From positions 1-32,191 of the forward strand of contig VBIA01000166.1 in NCBI GenBank assembly GCA_005879985.1: a stretch of DNA of 32,191 nucleotides, given 5' to 3'. Below the pieces are notes generated by a model. The model was not told the DNA's origin and did no database searches. It saw only the letters and a list, made by a program, of their open reading frames with translations. The position numbers and the translations under genes were made by a program. The DNA comes from Chloroflexota bacterium. Lineage in GTDB: Bacteria > Chloroflexota > Dormibacteria > Dormibacterales > Dormibacteraceae. Shown piece after piece: positions 1 to 7,529 of this stretch; position 1 is the stretch's first letter; every line of letters starts with the position of its first letter.

Positions 1-1
1 C

Positions 2-94
2 TCGACGCTGGAGCAGGTCTTCGACCCATGGGCGGGCCTGGAGAACACCGACCTGGCCTTCGAGCGACTCTCCCTCGGAGTGAAGACCGCTTGA
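2..94 (+). CDS. purB: C-terminal fragment, probably adenylosuccinate lyase (PurB)
   Basis: Open frame from the window edge, STLEQVFDPWAGLENTDLAFERLSLGVKTA*, resembles a PurB C-terminus and lies directly upstream of purC; only 30 residues visible. Confidence 0.5.
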   Translation, partial: STLEQVFDPWAGLENTDLAFERLSLGVKTA

Positions 95-281
95 TCCGGC
101 GATCCCGGCCGGAGGCCCTCGCCGGATCTTCGGGGCCCATGCGACCCATCTTCGGGTTCAGCGGCTCCGCTGCTCGCTCTCGCAGTTCTCCAATGCGTTC
201 GCTCCGCTGCTCGCCGCTTCACCCGAATCTGAGCCCCCTGGATCCCCGAATCTCTCGTCGAGGTCTCCTGCCGTGATCGCC
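92..281 (+). repeat. Copy 1 of ~182-190 bp intergenic element (purB/purC gap)
   Basis: Aligns without gaps to 1191..1380 at an offset of exactly 1099 bp, about 22 mismatches in 190 by hand count; runs from the purB stop TGA to the purC start GTGATCGC. Confidence 0.93.
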
Positions 282-1193
282 GGTCCCGCGGTCAGCAACA
301 CGGAGCTGCCGCTGAAGCTTTTCGCGCGCGGCAAGGTGCGCGACACGTACGAGCTGCCCGACAACCAGCTGCTGATGGTTGCGACCGACCGGCTCTCGGC
401 GTTCGATCACGTGCTGCCCACCGGCATCCCCGACCGCGGCAAGGTGCTGACCCAGCTGTCGATCTTCTGGTTCTCGCAGACGCACACGTTCCAGGAGAAC
501 CACCTCGTGTCGGGCATGGTCCCCGACCTGCCCGCCGCCCTTCGCGACCACCGCGAAGAGCTCGCCGGCCGATTCATGATCGTGCGCAAGGCCAAGCGCA
601 TCGACTTCGAGTGCGTCGTCCGCGGCTACCTTGCCGGGAGCGCGTGGAAGGAGTACGAGAAGTCGCACACGCTGGCCGGCGAGGAGATGCCACCCGGCCT
701 GCGGCAGAGCGAGAAGCTGGCGTATCCGATCTTTTCGCCCGCGACCAAGGCCGAAACCGGCCACGACGAGAACATCACGTACGCGCAGCTGAAGAAGGAG
801 CTCGGCGACGACCTGGCGCAGAAGCTGCGCGACGCAAGCCTCGAGCTTTACAAGCACGCGTCGCAGCACGCGGAGAGGCGCGGCATCATACTGGCCGACA
901 CCAAGTTCGAGTTCGGCCAGATCGACGACGAGCTCATTCTCATCGACGAGGTCCTCACGCCCGACAGCTCGCGGTTCTGGGACGCGGTCACCTACGGCGT
1001 AGGCACGACCCCCGACTCGTACGACAAGCAGTTCGTGCGCGACTGGCTCACGCGCTCGGGCTGGGACAAGGAGTCCGATCCACCGGCCCTGCCGCCCGAG
1101 ATCGTCGCCCAGACCCGCGAGCGCTACCTCACCGCGTATCACCGCCTCGTGGGCAAGCCCCTCTTTCCGAAGAAGCCGAGGAACGAAAAATGA
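273..1193 (+). CDS. purC: Phosphoribosylaminoimidazole-succinocarboxamide synthase
   Basis: KLFARGKVRDTYELPDNQLLMVATDRLSAFDHVLPTGIPDRGKVLTQLS; ILADTKFEFG; LIDEVLTPDSSRFW - SAICAR synthetase motifs; GTG start. Confidence 0.97.
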   Translation: MIAGPAVSNTELPLKLFARGKVRDTYELPDNQLLMVATDRLSAFDHVLPTGIPDRGKVLTQLSIFWFSQTHTFQENHLVSGMVPDLPAALRDHREELAGRFMIVRKAKRIDFECVVRGYLAGSAWKEYEKSHTLAGEEMPPGLRQSEKLAYPIFSPATKAETGHDENITYAQLKKELGDDLAQKLRDASLELYKHASQHAERRGIILADTKFEFGQIDDELILIDEVLTPDSSRFWDAVTYGVGTTPDSYDKQFVRDWLTRSGWDKESDPPALPPEIVAQTRERYLTAYHRLVGKPLFPKKPRNEK

Positions 1194-1380
1194 TTTGGCG
1201 ATCCCGTCCCGAGCCCCTCGACGGAGCTTCGGCGCCCATGCGGCCCATCTTCGGGCTCAGCGGCTCCGCTGCTCGCTTACGCAGTTCTCCAATGCGCTCG
1301 CTCCGCTGCTCGCCGCTTCGTCCGAATCTGGGCCACCTGGATCGCCGAATCTCTCGCCGAGGTCTCGGGACGTGATCGCG
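1191..1380 (+). repeat. Copy 2 of ~182-190 bp intergenic element (purC/purS gap)
   Basis: Ungapped match to 92..281; runs from the purC stop TGA to the purS start GTGATCGC. Confidence 0.93.
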
Positions 1381-1635
1381 CGAATAGTCGTGGTGCCGAA
1401 ACCGGTCGTCAACGACCCGCAGGGGGTCACGGTCCGGCAGGGTCTCGCGTTGCTGGGCTTCGGTGAGGTCACCGAGGTCCGCGTCGGCAAGTACATCGAG
1501 GTCAGGCTGGACGCGACCTCCGAGCGCGCGGCGCGCGAGCGCGTCGACGCGATGTGCAGCCGGCTGCTCGCCAACCATGTGATCGAGGACTACCACTTCG
1601 AGCTCGAGCACGAGAGCAAGGGCGCGATGCGATGA
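1372..1635 (+). CDS. purS: Phosphoribosylformylglycinamidine synthase subunit PurS
   Basis: GTG start; [46 protein letters not shown], 87 aa, followed by purQ with ATGA overlap. Confidence 0.95.
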   Translation: MIARIVVVPKPVVNDPQGVTVRQGLALLGFGEVTEVRVGKYIEVRLDATSERAARERVDAMCSRLLANHVIEDYHFELEHESKGAMR

Positions 1636-2336
1636 AGTTTGGGGTCGTGGTTTTCCCGGGCACGTGGTCCGACCGCGACTGCGGGTGGGTCGTCGACCAG
1701 GTGCTCGGCGCGCACCTCCAGTACCTGTGGCACAAGGACGCGGACCTGAAGGGCTGCGACTGCATCATCCTGCCGGGCGGATTCGCCTACGGCGACTACC
1801 TCCGCACTGGCGCGATCGCTCGTTTCGCGCCGGTGATGGAGAGCATCGGCGAGTTCGCGGACCGCGGCGGACTGGTGTGGGGCATCTGCAACGGATTCCA
1901 GATCCTGTGCGAGTCCGGCCTGCTGCCCGGAGCGCTCATCCGCAACGCATCGCTCGAGTACCGCTGCGAGTGGACGAACCTTGTCGTCGAGCGCGCAGAT
2001 CTGGCGTTCACGTCGCAATGCGACGAGCGCGAGGTCCTCCGCGTGCCCATCTCGCACGGTGAGGGCAGCTACTTCGCAGACCCGGCCACGCTGTCGCGTC
2101 TCGAGCAGAACGGCCAGGTGGTGTTCCGCTACTGCGACGTCGAGGGCCGCGTCCGCCCCAACTCCAACCCGAACGGATCGCTGCACAACATCGCGGGCAT
2201 CGTCAACAGCCGCGGCAACGTGCTGGGCATGATGCCGCACCCGGAGCGCTGCGCCGAAGCCGAGCTCGGCGGCACCGACGGGCTCAAGCTGTTCCGCTCG
2301 GTGATGCACAGCGCGGCGCAGGTGCTGACGGCATGA
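1632..2336 (+). CDS. purQ: Phosphoribosylformylglycinamidine synthase subunit PurQ (glutamine amidotransferase)
   Basis: [56 protein letters not shown] overlap with purS and purL. Confidence 0.97.
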   Translation: MKFGVVVFPGTWSDRDCGWVVDQVLGAHLQYLWHKDADLKGCDCIILPGGFAYGDYLRTGAIARFAPVMESIGEFADRGGLVWGICNGFQILCESGLLPGALIRNASLEYRCEWTNLVVERADLAFTSQCDEREVLRVPISHGEGSYFADPATLSRLEQNGQVVFRYCDVEGRVRPNSNPNGSLHNIAGIVNSRGNVLGMMPHPERCAEAELGGTDGLKLFRSVMHSAAQVLTA

Positions 2337-4537
2337 AGCTGGAGGACCGCAACGTTGACGAGCGCAGGCTGCGCGAGGTCGCGCTCACGGCTGACGAGTA
2401 CCGCGTCATCGTCGAATCGCTGAAGCGGCCGCCCAACGACCTCGAGCTCGGGATGCTCGGCGTGCTGTGGTCGGAGCACTGCTCGTACAAGACGTCGAAG
2501 GCTTTGCTTCGCCGGCTGCCCTCGAGCGGGGCGGCGGTGCTGCAAGGCCCTGGTGAGAACGCCGGCGCGGTCAGCCTCGGCAACGGGTGGGCTGTCGTTT
2601 TCAAGATCGAGTCCCACAACCATCCGTCGGCCATCGAGCCGTACCAGGGCGCGGCAACCGGCGTGGGCGGCATCCTCCGCGACGTCATCGCCATGGGCGC
2701 GCGGCCGATCGCGCTGCTCGACTCGCTGCGTTTCGGTCCGCTGCCGGAATCCCGCCGGCACTTCGATGGCGTGGTCGCCGGCATCGGTGGATACGGCAAC
2801 TGCATAGGCGTGCCGACCGTCGGGGGCGAGGTCTACTTCGAGGACTGCTACGCGCAAAACCCGCTGGTCAACGCGATGTGTGTGGGCCTGGTCCGGGCCA
2901 ACGACCTGATGCGTGCGCGCGCCGAGGGCACCGGCAACAAGCTGCTGCTCGTCGGCGCCGACACCGGCCGCGATGGCATCCACGGCGCGGCATTCGCGTC
3001 GCTCGAGCTTGACGAGGACAGCTCGCAGCGCCGACCGGCGGTGCAGGTCGGCAACCCATTCCTCGAGAAGTGCCTGCTCGAAGCGTGCATGGACCTATCG
3101 CTGACCGACGCCGTGGTCGCGATCCAGGATCTGGGCGCCGCGGGGCTCACGTCATCGGTGGCGGAGTGCGCGGGCCGCGTGCCCGGTGCGGGGGCGAAGA
3201 TCGACGTGTCGCGCGTGCCGCGCCGCGAGCGAGGCATGACTCCCTACGACGTGATGCTCTCGGAGTCGCAGGAGCGGATGCTGGTGGTCGTGAGGCGCGG
3301 CCGCGAAGCCGACATCGAACGCATCTTTGAGACCTGGGACCTCACGTCGGCGGTGATCGGCGAGGTCACCAACGACGGGCATCTGACTGTCGTGGATCAC
3401 AAGGAGCAGGTCGCCCGCGTGCCGATTCAGCTGCTCACTGAAGGCGCGCCTCTGCGGCGGCTCGTCGGACTTCCGCCCGAGCCCGCGCCGGCGCTCGATA
3501 TCGACGCGCTGCCCCCGCCCGCTGACATCGGCGCCGCGCTTCTGCGGATGCTTGCGAGCCCGAACCTCTGCAGCCGCGGGCCGATCATCCGCCGCTACGA
3601 CCACATGGTGGGCGACGCGACGGTCATTCCTCCGGGCGGCGACGCGGCGATGCTGCGCGTGAAGGGCACGAAGATCGGCATCGCGATGACCACTTCGTGC
3701 AACGCGCGCTACTGCCATCTCGACGCGAACCTCGGCGCGCAGCTCGCGGTCGCCGAGGCGGCGCGCAACATCATCGCCACCGGCGCTCAGCCGCTCGCCA
3801 TAACCGACTGCCTGAACATGGCTAACCCGGACCGGCCCGAGGTCTACTGGCAGCTGGAAGAGACGGTCAGCGGGATGGCGCAGGCGTGCAGGTCGCTGGA
3901 CCTCCCGATCGTCAGCGGCAACGTCAGCCTGTACAACGAGTCCGCGGGCGGGGCCGCCATCTACCCGACCCCGGTGATCGGTATGGTGGGCCAGATCGAC
4001 GACTACGACCGCCGCCTGCAGGCTGGCTTCAAGCACGAGGGTGACTTCGTGCTGCTCATCGGCTCGAGCCACAACGACCTGGGTGGAAGCGAGTACCTGA
4101 AGGTCGAGCACGACATGGTCGCCGGCAGGCCGCCTGAGCTGGACCTCGCGCGCGAGCGCGCGGTCGGCAAGCTCATCCTCACGGCCGCACGCGCCGGCCT
4201 CATCAAGACCGCGCATGACTGCTCGGACGGCGGAATGCTCGTGGCGCTCGCCGAGTGCTGCCTGCTTGGCGGCATCGGCATGCGAGGCCCCGCGCTGAAT
4301 CCGGAGCCGCCGCTCCGCATCGACGCAGCGTTCTTCGGCGAGTCGCCGAGCCGGTTCATCGTCAGCGCTCCTTCCCGCGCGACGCCCGAGCTTCAGTCGC
4401 TTGCACGCCGGCATCACGTCGAGATCGCGCTGCTCGGGCTGACCGGCGGCGACGCGCTCGAGCTCGAAGGCCAGCTGAAGCTGACGGTGCAGGAGATGCG
4501 AGAGGCGTGGGAAGGTGGACTAGGAGGGCCGGCCTGA
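2333..4537 (+). CDS. purL: Phosphoribosylformylglycinamidine synthase subunit PurL
   Basis: [45 protein letters not shown]; 734 aa. Confidence 0.97.
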   Translation: MKLEDRNVDERRLREVALTADEYRVIVESLKRPPNDLELGMLGVLWSEHCSYKTSKALLRRLPSSGAAVLQGPGENAGAVSLGNGWAVVFKIESHNHPSAIEPYQGAATGVGGILRDVIAMGARPIALLDSLRFGPLPESRRHFDGVVAGIGGYGNCIGVPTVGGEVYFEDCYAQNPLVNAMCVGLVRANDLMRARAEGTGNKLLLVGADTGRDGIHGAAFASLELDEDSSQRRPAVQVGNPFLEKCLLEACMDLSLTDAVVAIQDLGAAGLTSSVAECAGRVPGAGAKIDVSRVPRRERGMTPYDVMLSESQERMLVVVRRGREADIERIFETWDLTSAVIGEVTNDGHLTVVDHKEQVARVPIQLLTEGAPLRRLVGLPPEPAPALDIDALPPPADIGAALLRMLASPNLCSRGPIIRRYDHMVGDATVIPPGGDAAMLRVKGTKIGIAMTTSCNARYCHLDANLGAQLAVAEAARNIIATGAQPLAITDCLNMANPDRPEVYWQLEETVSGMAQACRSLDLPIVSGNVSLYNESAGGAAIYPTPVIGMVGQIDDYDRRLQAGFKHEGDFVLLIGSSHNDLGGSEYLKVEHDMVAGRPPELDLARERAVGKLILTAARAGLIKTAHDCSDGGMLVALAECCLLGGIGMRGPALNPEPPLRIDAAFFGESPSRFIVSAPSRATPELQSLARRHHVEIALLGLTGGDALELEGQLKLTVQEMREAWEGGLGGPA

Positions 4538-4540
4538 GGA

Positions 4541-5971
4541 ATGTGCGGGGTTTTTGGAATCTGCGCCTCTGGCAAGGTTGACGTCGCCAACCTGACGTAC
4601 TTCGGGCTCTTCGCGCTGCAGCACCGCGGCCAGGAGTCGGCGGGCATCGCCGTTTCGGACGGCAAGTCGGTGCGCGTGCATCGCGGCATGGGCCTGGTCG
4701 CGCAGGTGTTCAACCCGGCGAAGGTGAAGGAGATGGGCGAAGGCTCGGTGCTCGCCCTCGGCCACACTCGGTACTCGACCACCGGCTCGTCGCGCGCTGA
4801 GAACGCGCACCCGCTGCCGTTCCATCACCCGCAGCTGGGCTCTGGCGCCATCGCCCACAACGGCAACCTCCTGAACGCTCAAGCCCTGCGCACGCAGCTC
4901 GAGGAGGAGGGCGCGACCTTCGAGTCCGGTCTCGACACCGAGGTGATGGCGCGGCTCATCGAGCACACGCACGGCCGGACGTGGGAGGACGTCGTGCGGC
5001 GCGCGTTCGCCCGCGTGGTCGGCGCTTACTCGTGCGGCATCATCACGCCGAATCAGCTCATCGCGCTCCGCGACCCTTTCGGGTTTCGGCCGCTGTGCAT
5101 CGGTTTCATACCGCTCGCCGGCCAGCCCGCGCATGTGATGGCGTCGGAGACGTGCGCGCTCGACACCGTGCACGCAACCTTTGTGCGCGAGGTCCAGCCG
5201 GGCGAGATGGTCGTGATGGACGAGCACGGCGTGCACAGCGCGACGTTCCAGACCTCGAACAAGCACGCGATGTGCGTGTTCGAGTTCATCTACTTTGCGC
5301 GTCCCGACTCCATCCTCAAGAACTGCGAGCTCGAGGAGGCACGCATGCGAATGGGCCACGAGCTCGCCAAGGAAGCGCCGGTCGAGGCGGACATGGTGAT
5401 CGCGTTCCCCGACAGCGGCACCCCCGCCGCGATCGGGTACGCCGAGGCCTCTGGCATCCCATACCGCGAGGCGCTGATGAAGAGCCGCTACATCAATCGC
5501 ACGTTCATCCAGCCCGACCAGTCGCTGCGCGAGGCGGGCGTGATGCTGAAGCTCAACCCGCTGCCGCGCTCCATCAGGGGCAAGCGTCTCATCGCAGTCG
5601 ACGACTCCATCGTCCGCGGCACCACGTCCCATCGCATCATCGACCGCCTGCGGGCGGCGGGTGCGAAGGAGATCCACATGCGCATATCGAGCCCACCCAT
5701 GCGCTACCCGTGCTTCATGGGTGTCGACATCGGCTCCACCAAGGAGCTCATCGCGGCGGGGCGAACCGTCGAGGAGGTCCGCAAGCACATCGGCGCCGAC
5801 AGCCTGTCGTACCTGTCCATCCCGGGCCTGATGCGGGCCATCGGGCGCGGCACCTCGCAGGAGTTCTGCCGCGCGTGCTTCGATGGCTCGTACCCTGTGG
5901 CCGTGCCGCAGCAGCTCGAGATGGATAAGTTCGCCTTCGAATCGAATCAACAAGCTCCTCTGAAGAATTGA
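4541..5971 (+). CDS. purF: Amidophosphoribosyltransferase
   Basis: MCGVFGI N-terminal nucleophile, LQHRGQESAGIAV, CVFEFIYFARPDS, VDDSIVRGTT PRTase motif. Confidence 0.97.
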   Translation: MCGVFGICASGKVDVANLTYFGLFALQHRGQESAGIAVSDGKSVRVHRGMGLVAQVFNPAKVKEMGEGSVLALGHTRYSTTGSSRAENAHPLPFHHPQLGSGAIAHNGNLLNAQALRTQLEEEGATFESGLDTEVMARLIEHTHGRTWEDVVRRAFARVVGAYSCGIITPNQLIALRDPFGFRPLCIGFIPLAGQPAHVMASETCALDTVHATFVREVQPGEMVVMDEHGVHSATFQTSNKHAMCVFEFIYFARPDSILKNCELEEARMRMGHELAKEAPVEADMVIAFPDSGTPAAIGYAEASGIPYREALMKSRYINRTFIQPDQSLREAGVMLKLNPLPRSIRGKRLIAVDDSIVRGTTSHRIIDRLRAAGAKEIHMRISSPPMRYPCFMGVDIGSTKELIAAGRTVEEVRKHIGADSLSYLSIPGLMRAIGRGTSQEFCRACFDGSYPVAVPQQLEMDKFAFESNQQAPLKN

Positions 5972-6960
5972 GTCGTCTTCCGCTGGGGTCCCCACGCAAA
6001 GCGTGGGAGGCAGCGGAAGGGCTGTCGTACGCCGAGGCCGGCGTCGACATCGAGGCGTACGAGCGCGTGCTGGAGCGGGTCAAGCCGCTGATCGCGGCGA
6101 CCCAGGGCGCGCAGGTCGCCGCGGGCGTCGGCCCGTTCGCCGGCCTGTATCAGCTGCCGGACGGCAGCCGGCTGGCGGCAAGCGCCGACGGCGTCGGCAC
6201 CAAGATCAAGGTCGCCATCGCTGCCGGGCGCCATCGCGGCATCGGCGTAGACATCGTCAACCACTGCGTCAACGACATCGCGTGCGCAGGCGCTCGGCCC
6301 CTGTTCTTCCTCGACTACTTCGCGACCGGCAAGCTGGATCCAAAGGTCTTCGAGCAGGTGGTCGAAGGAATGACCGAGGCGTGCAGCGCAGCCGGATGCG
6401 CGCTGCTCGGCGGCGAGACTGCGGAGATGCCGGGTGTCTACGCGTTGGGTGACTACGACCTGGCGGGGTTCATCGTTGGCGTTGTGGATGGCGGCGCCGA
6501 TCGAGGCGCGGTCAACGAGGGGGACCTGCTGGTCGGCCTTCCATCGAACGGCCTACACACCAACGGCTACTCGCTCGCGCGCAAGGTGTTCGAGGGCACG
6601 CCGCTGACCAGGAAGCTCGCCGACCAGCTGCTTGCACCGCACCCCTCGTATCTCGACGCCATGCGCTCGCTGCGCTGGAAGGCGGCGGCGCACATCACCG
6701 GAGGGGGCATCCTCGGCAACCTGCCCCGCTGCCTGCCCGACGGACTCGGCGCGGTGCTTCACAGAGAGAGGTGGAAGGTGCCGCCGATCTTCGGCGAGAT
6801 CCAGGCTCGCGGCCGCGTCTCCGCCGACGAGATGTACGGCACGTTCAACATGGGACTCGGGATGATCCTGGTCGTCGATGCCAAGAACGTGGACGCAGGC
6901 TCCCTCGTGGTGGGCGAGGTTATCGAACAGAAAGGGCCCGAGCGGGTGCTGCTTCGCTGA
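5968..6960 (+). CDS. purM: Phosphoribosylformylglycinamidine cyclo-ligase
   Basis: SYAEAGVDIEAYERV; ADGVGTKIKVA; GVDIVNHCVNDI; GLPSNGLHTNGYSLAR. Start uncertain: TTG 5968 (TTGA overlap with purF) or CTG 6022. Confidence 0.95.
   Translation: MSRLPLGSPRKAWEAAEGLSYAEAGVDIEAYERVLERVKPLIAATQGAQVAAGVGPFAGLYQLPDGSRLAASADGVGTKIKVAIAAGRHRGIGVDIVNHCVNDIACAGARPLFFLDYFATGKLDPKVFEQVVEGMTEACSAAGCALLGGETAEMPGVYALGDYDLAGFIVGVVDGGADRGAVNEGDLLVGLPSNGLHTNGYSLARKVFEGTPLTRKLADQLLAPHPSYLDAMRSLRWKAAAHITGGGILGNLPRCLPDGLGAVLHRERWKVPPIFGEIQARGRVSADEMYGTFNMGLGMILVVDAKNVDAGSLVVGEVIEQKGPERVLLR
5977..6019 (+). repeat. Strong hairpin at the purF/purM junction
   Basis: CTTCCGCTG (5977-5985) pairs with CAGCGGAAG (6011-6019); inner CCCACGC-AAA-GCGTGGG (5991-6007). 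Confidence 0.75.
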
Positions 6961-7529
6961 AGTTAGGTGTCTGCGTCTCCGGTCAGGGCACCAACCTCCG
7001 CAACCTGGTCGAGCGTGGGTTCGATGTGGTCGCGGTTGCCACCAACCGGCCGTCGTGCGCAGGTGCTGCATTCGCGCGCGAGCGGCGCATCCCGCTGGCG
7101 GAGCTGTCGCAAAAACGGTTCGAATCGATCGAGCACCGAGACGGGGCGATGCGCGACTTCTTTCTCGAGCACGGCGTGCAGCTCGTCGTCGACGCCGGCT
7201 ATGACCGCGTGCACTCGGCGCCGTTCCTCGAGGCATTTCGCGACCGGATAATCAACGTGCATCCGTCGCTGCTGCCAGCGTTCGGCGGCGGCATGGACGC
7301 GGTGGAGAAGGCGCTGGCAGCGGGCGTGACCACGACAGGGGCAACAGTGCACGTCGTCACGGATGCGCTTGACGCCGGGCCGATCCTCACGCAGGAATCG
7401 ATTGAGATCCTGCCCGGCGACACGGTCGAAACTCTCAGTCAGCGAGTGCACGAGGTCGAGTACCGTTTGCTCCCAGAAGCGATCCGGTTGATGGAGGCGA
7501 GGATTGCCAAGGGCTCTGCTGTCGGTTAG
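6957..7529 (+). CDS. purN: Phosphoribosylglycinamide formyltransferase
   Basis: LGVCVSGQGTNLRNL; DRIINVHPSLLPAFGG; TGATVHVVTDALDAGPIL. Best start is CTG at 6957 in a CTGA overlap with the purM stop. Confidence 0.93.
   Translation: MKLGVCVSGQGTNLRNLVERGFDVVAVATNRPSCAGAAFARERRIPLAELSQKRFESIEHRDGAMRDFFLEHGVQLVVDAGYDRVHSAPFLEAFRDRIINVHPSLLPAFGGGMDAVEKALAAGVTTTGATVHVVTDALDAGPILTQESIEILPGDTVETLSQRVHEVEYRLLPEAIRLMEARIAKGSAVG

Noticed and set aside
158-364. Minus-strand peptide ...RFGDPGGSDSGEAASSGANALENCESEQRSR shared by both repeat copies (also 1257-1574)
   Set aside because: Explained by the nucleotide repeat itself; no start or motif suggests a real protein.
219-1142. Long minus-strand ORFs opposite pur/pyr genes (e.g. 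219-1142, 3152-4417, 4520-5995, 18808-21279)
   Set aside because: Antisense shadow frames in high-GC coding sequence; Arg/His/Val-rich, no family motifs, and fully opposite well-supported enzymes.
5972-6028. GTCGT direct repeats around the purM hairpin as a target-site duplication
   Set aside because: Only 5 bp, not adjacent to the hairpin on the right, and removing the segment does not restore a normal purM start.
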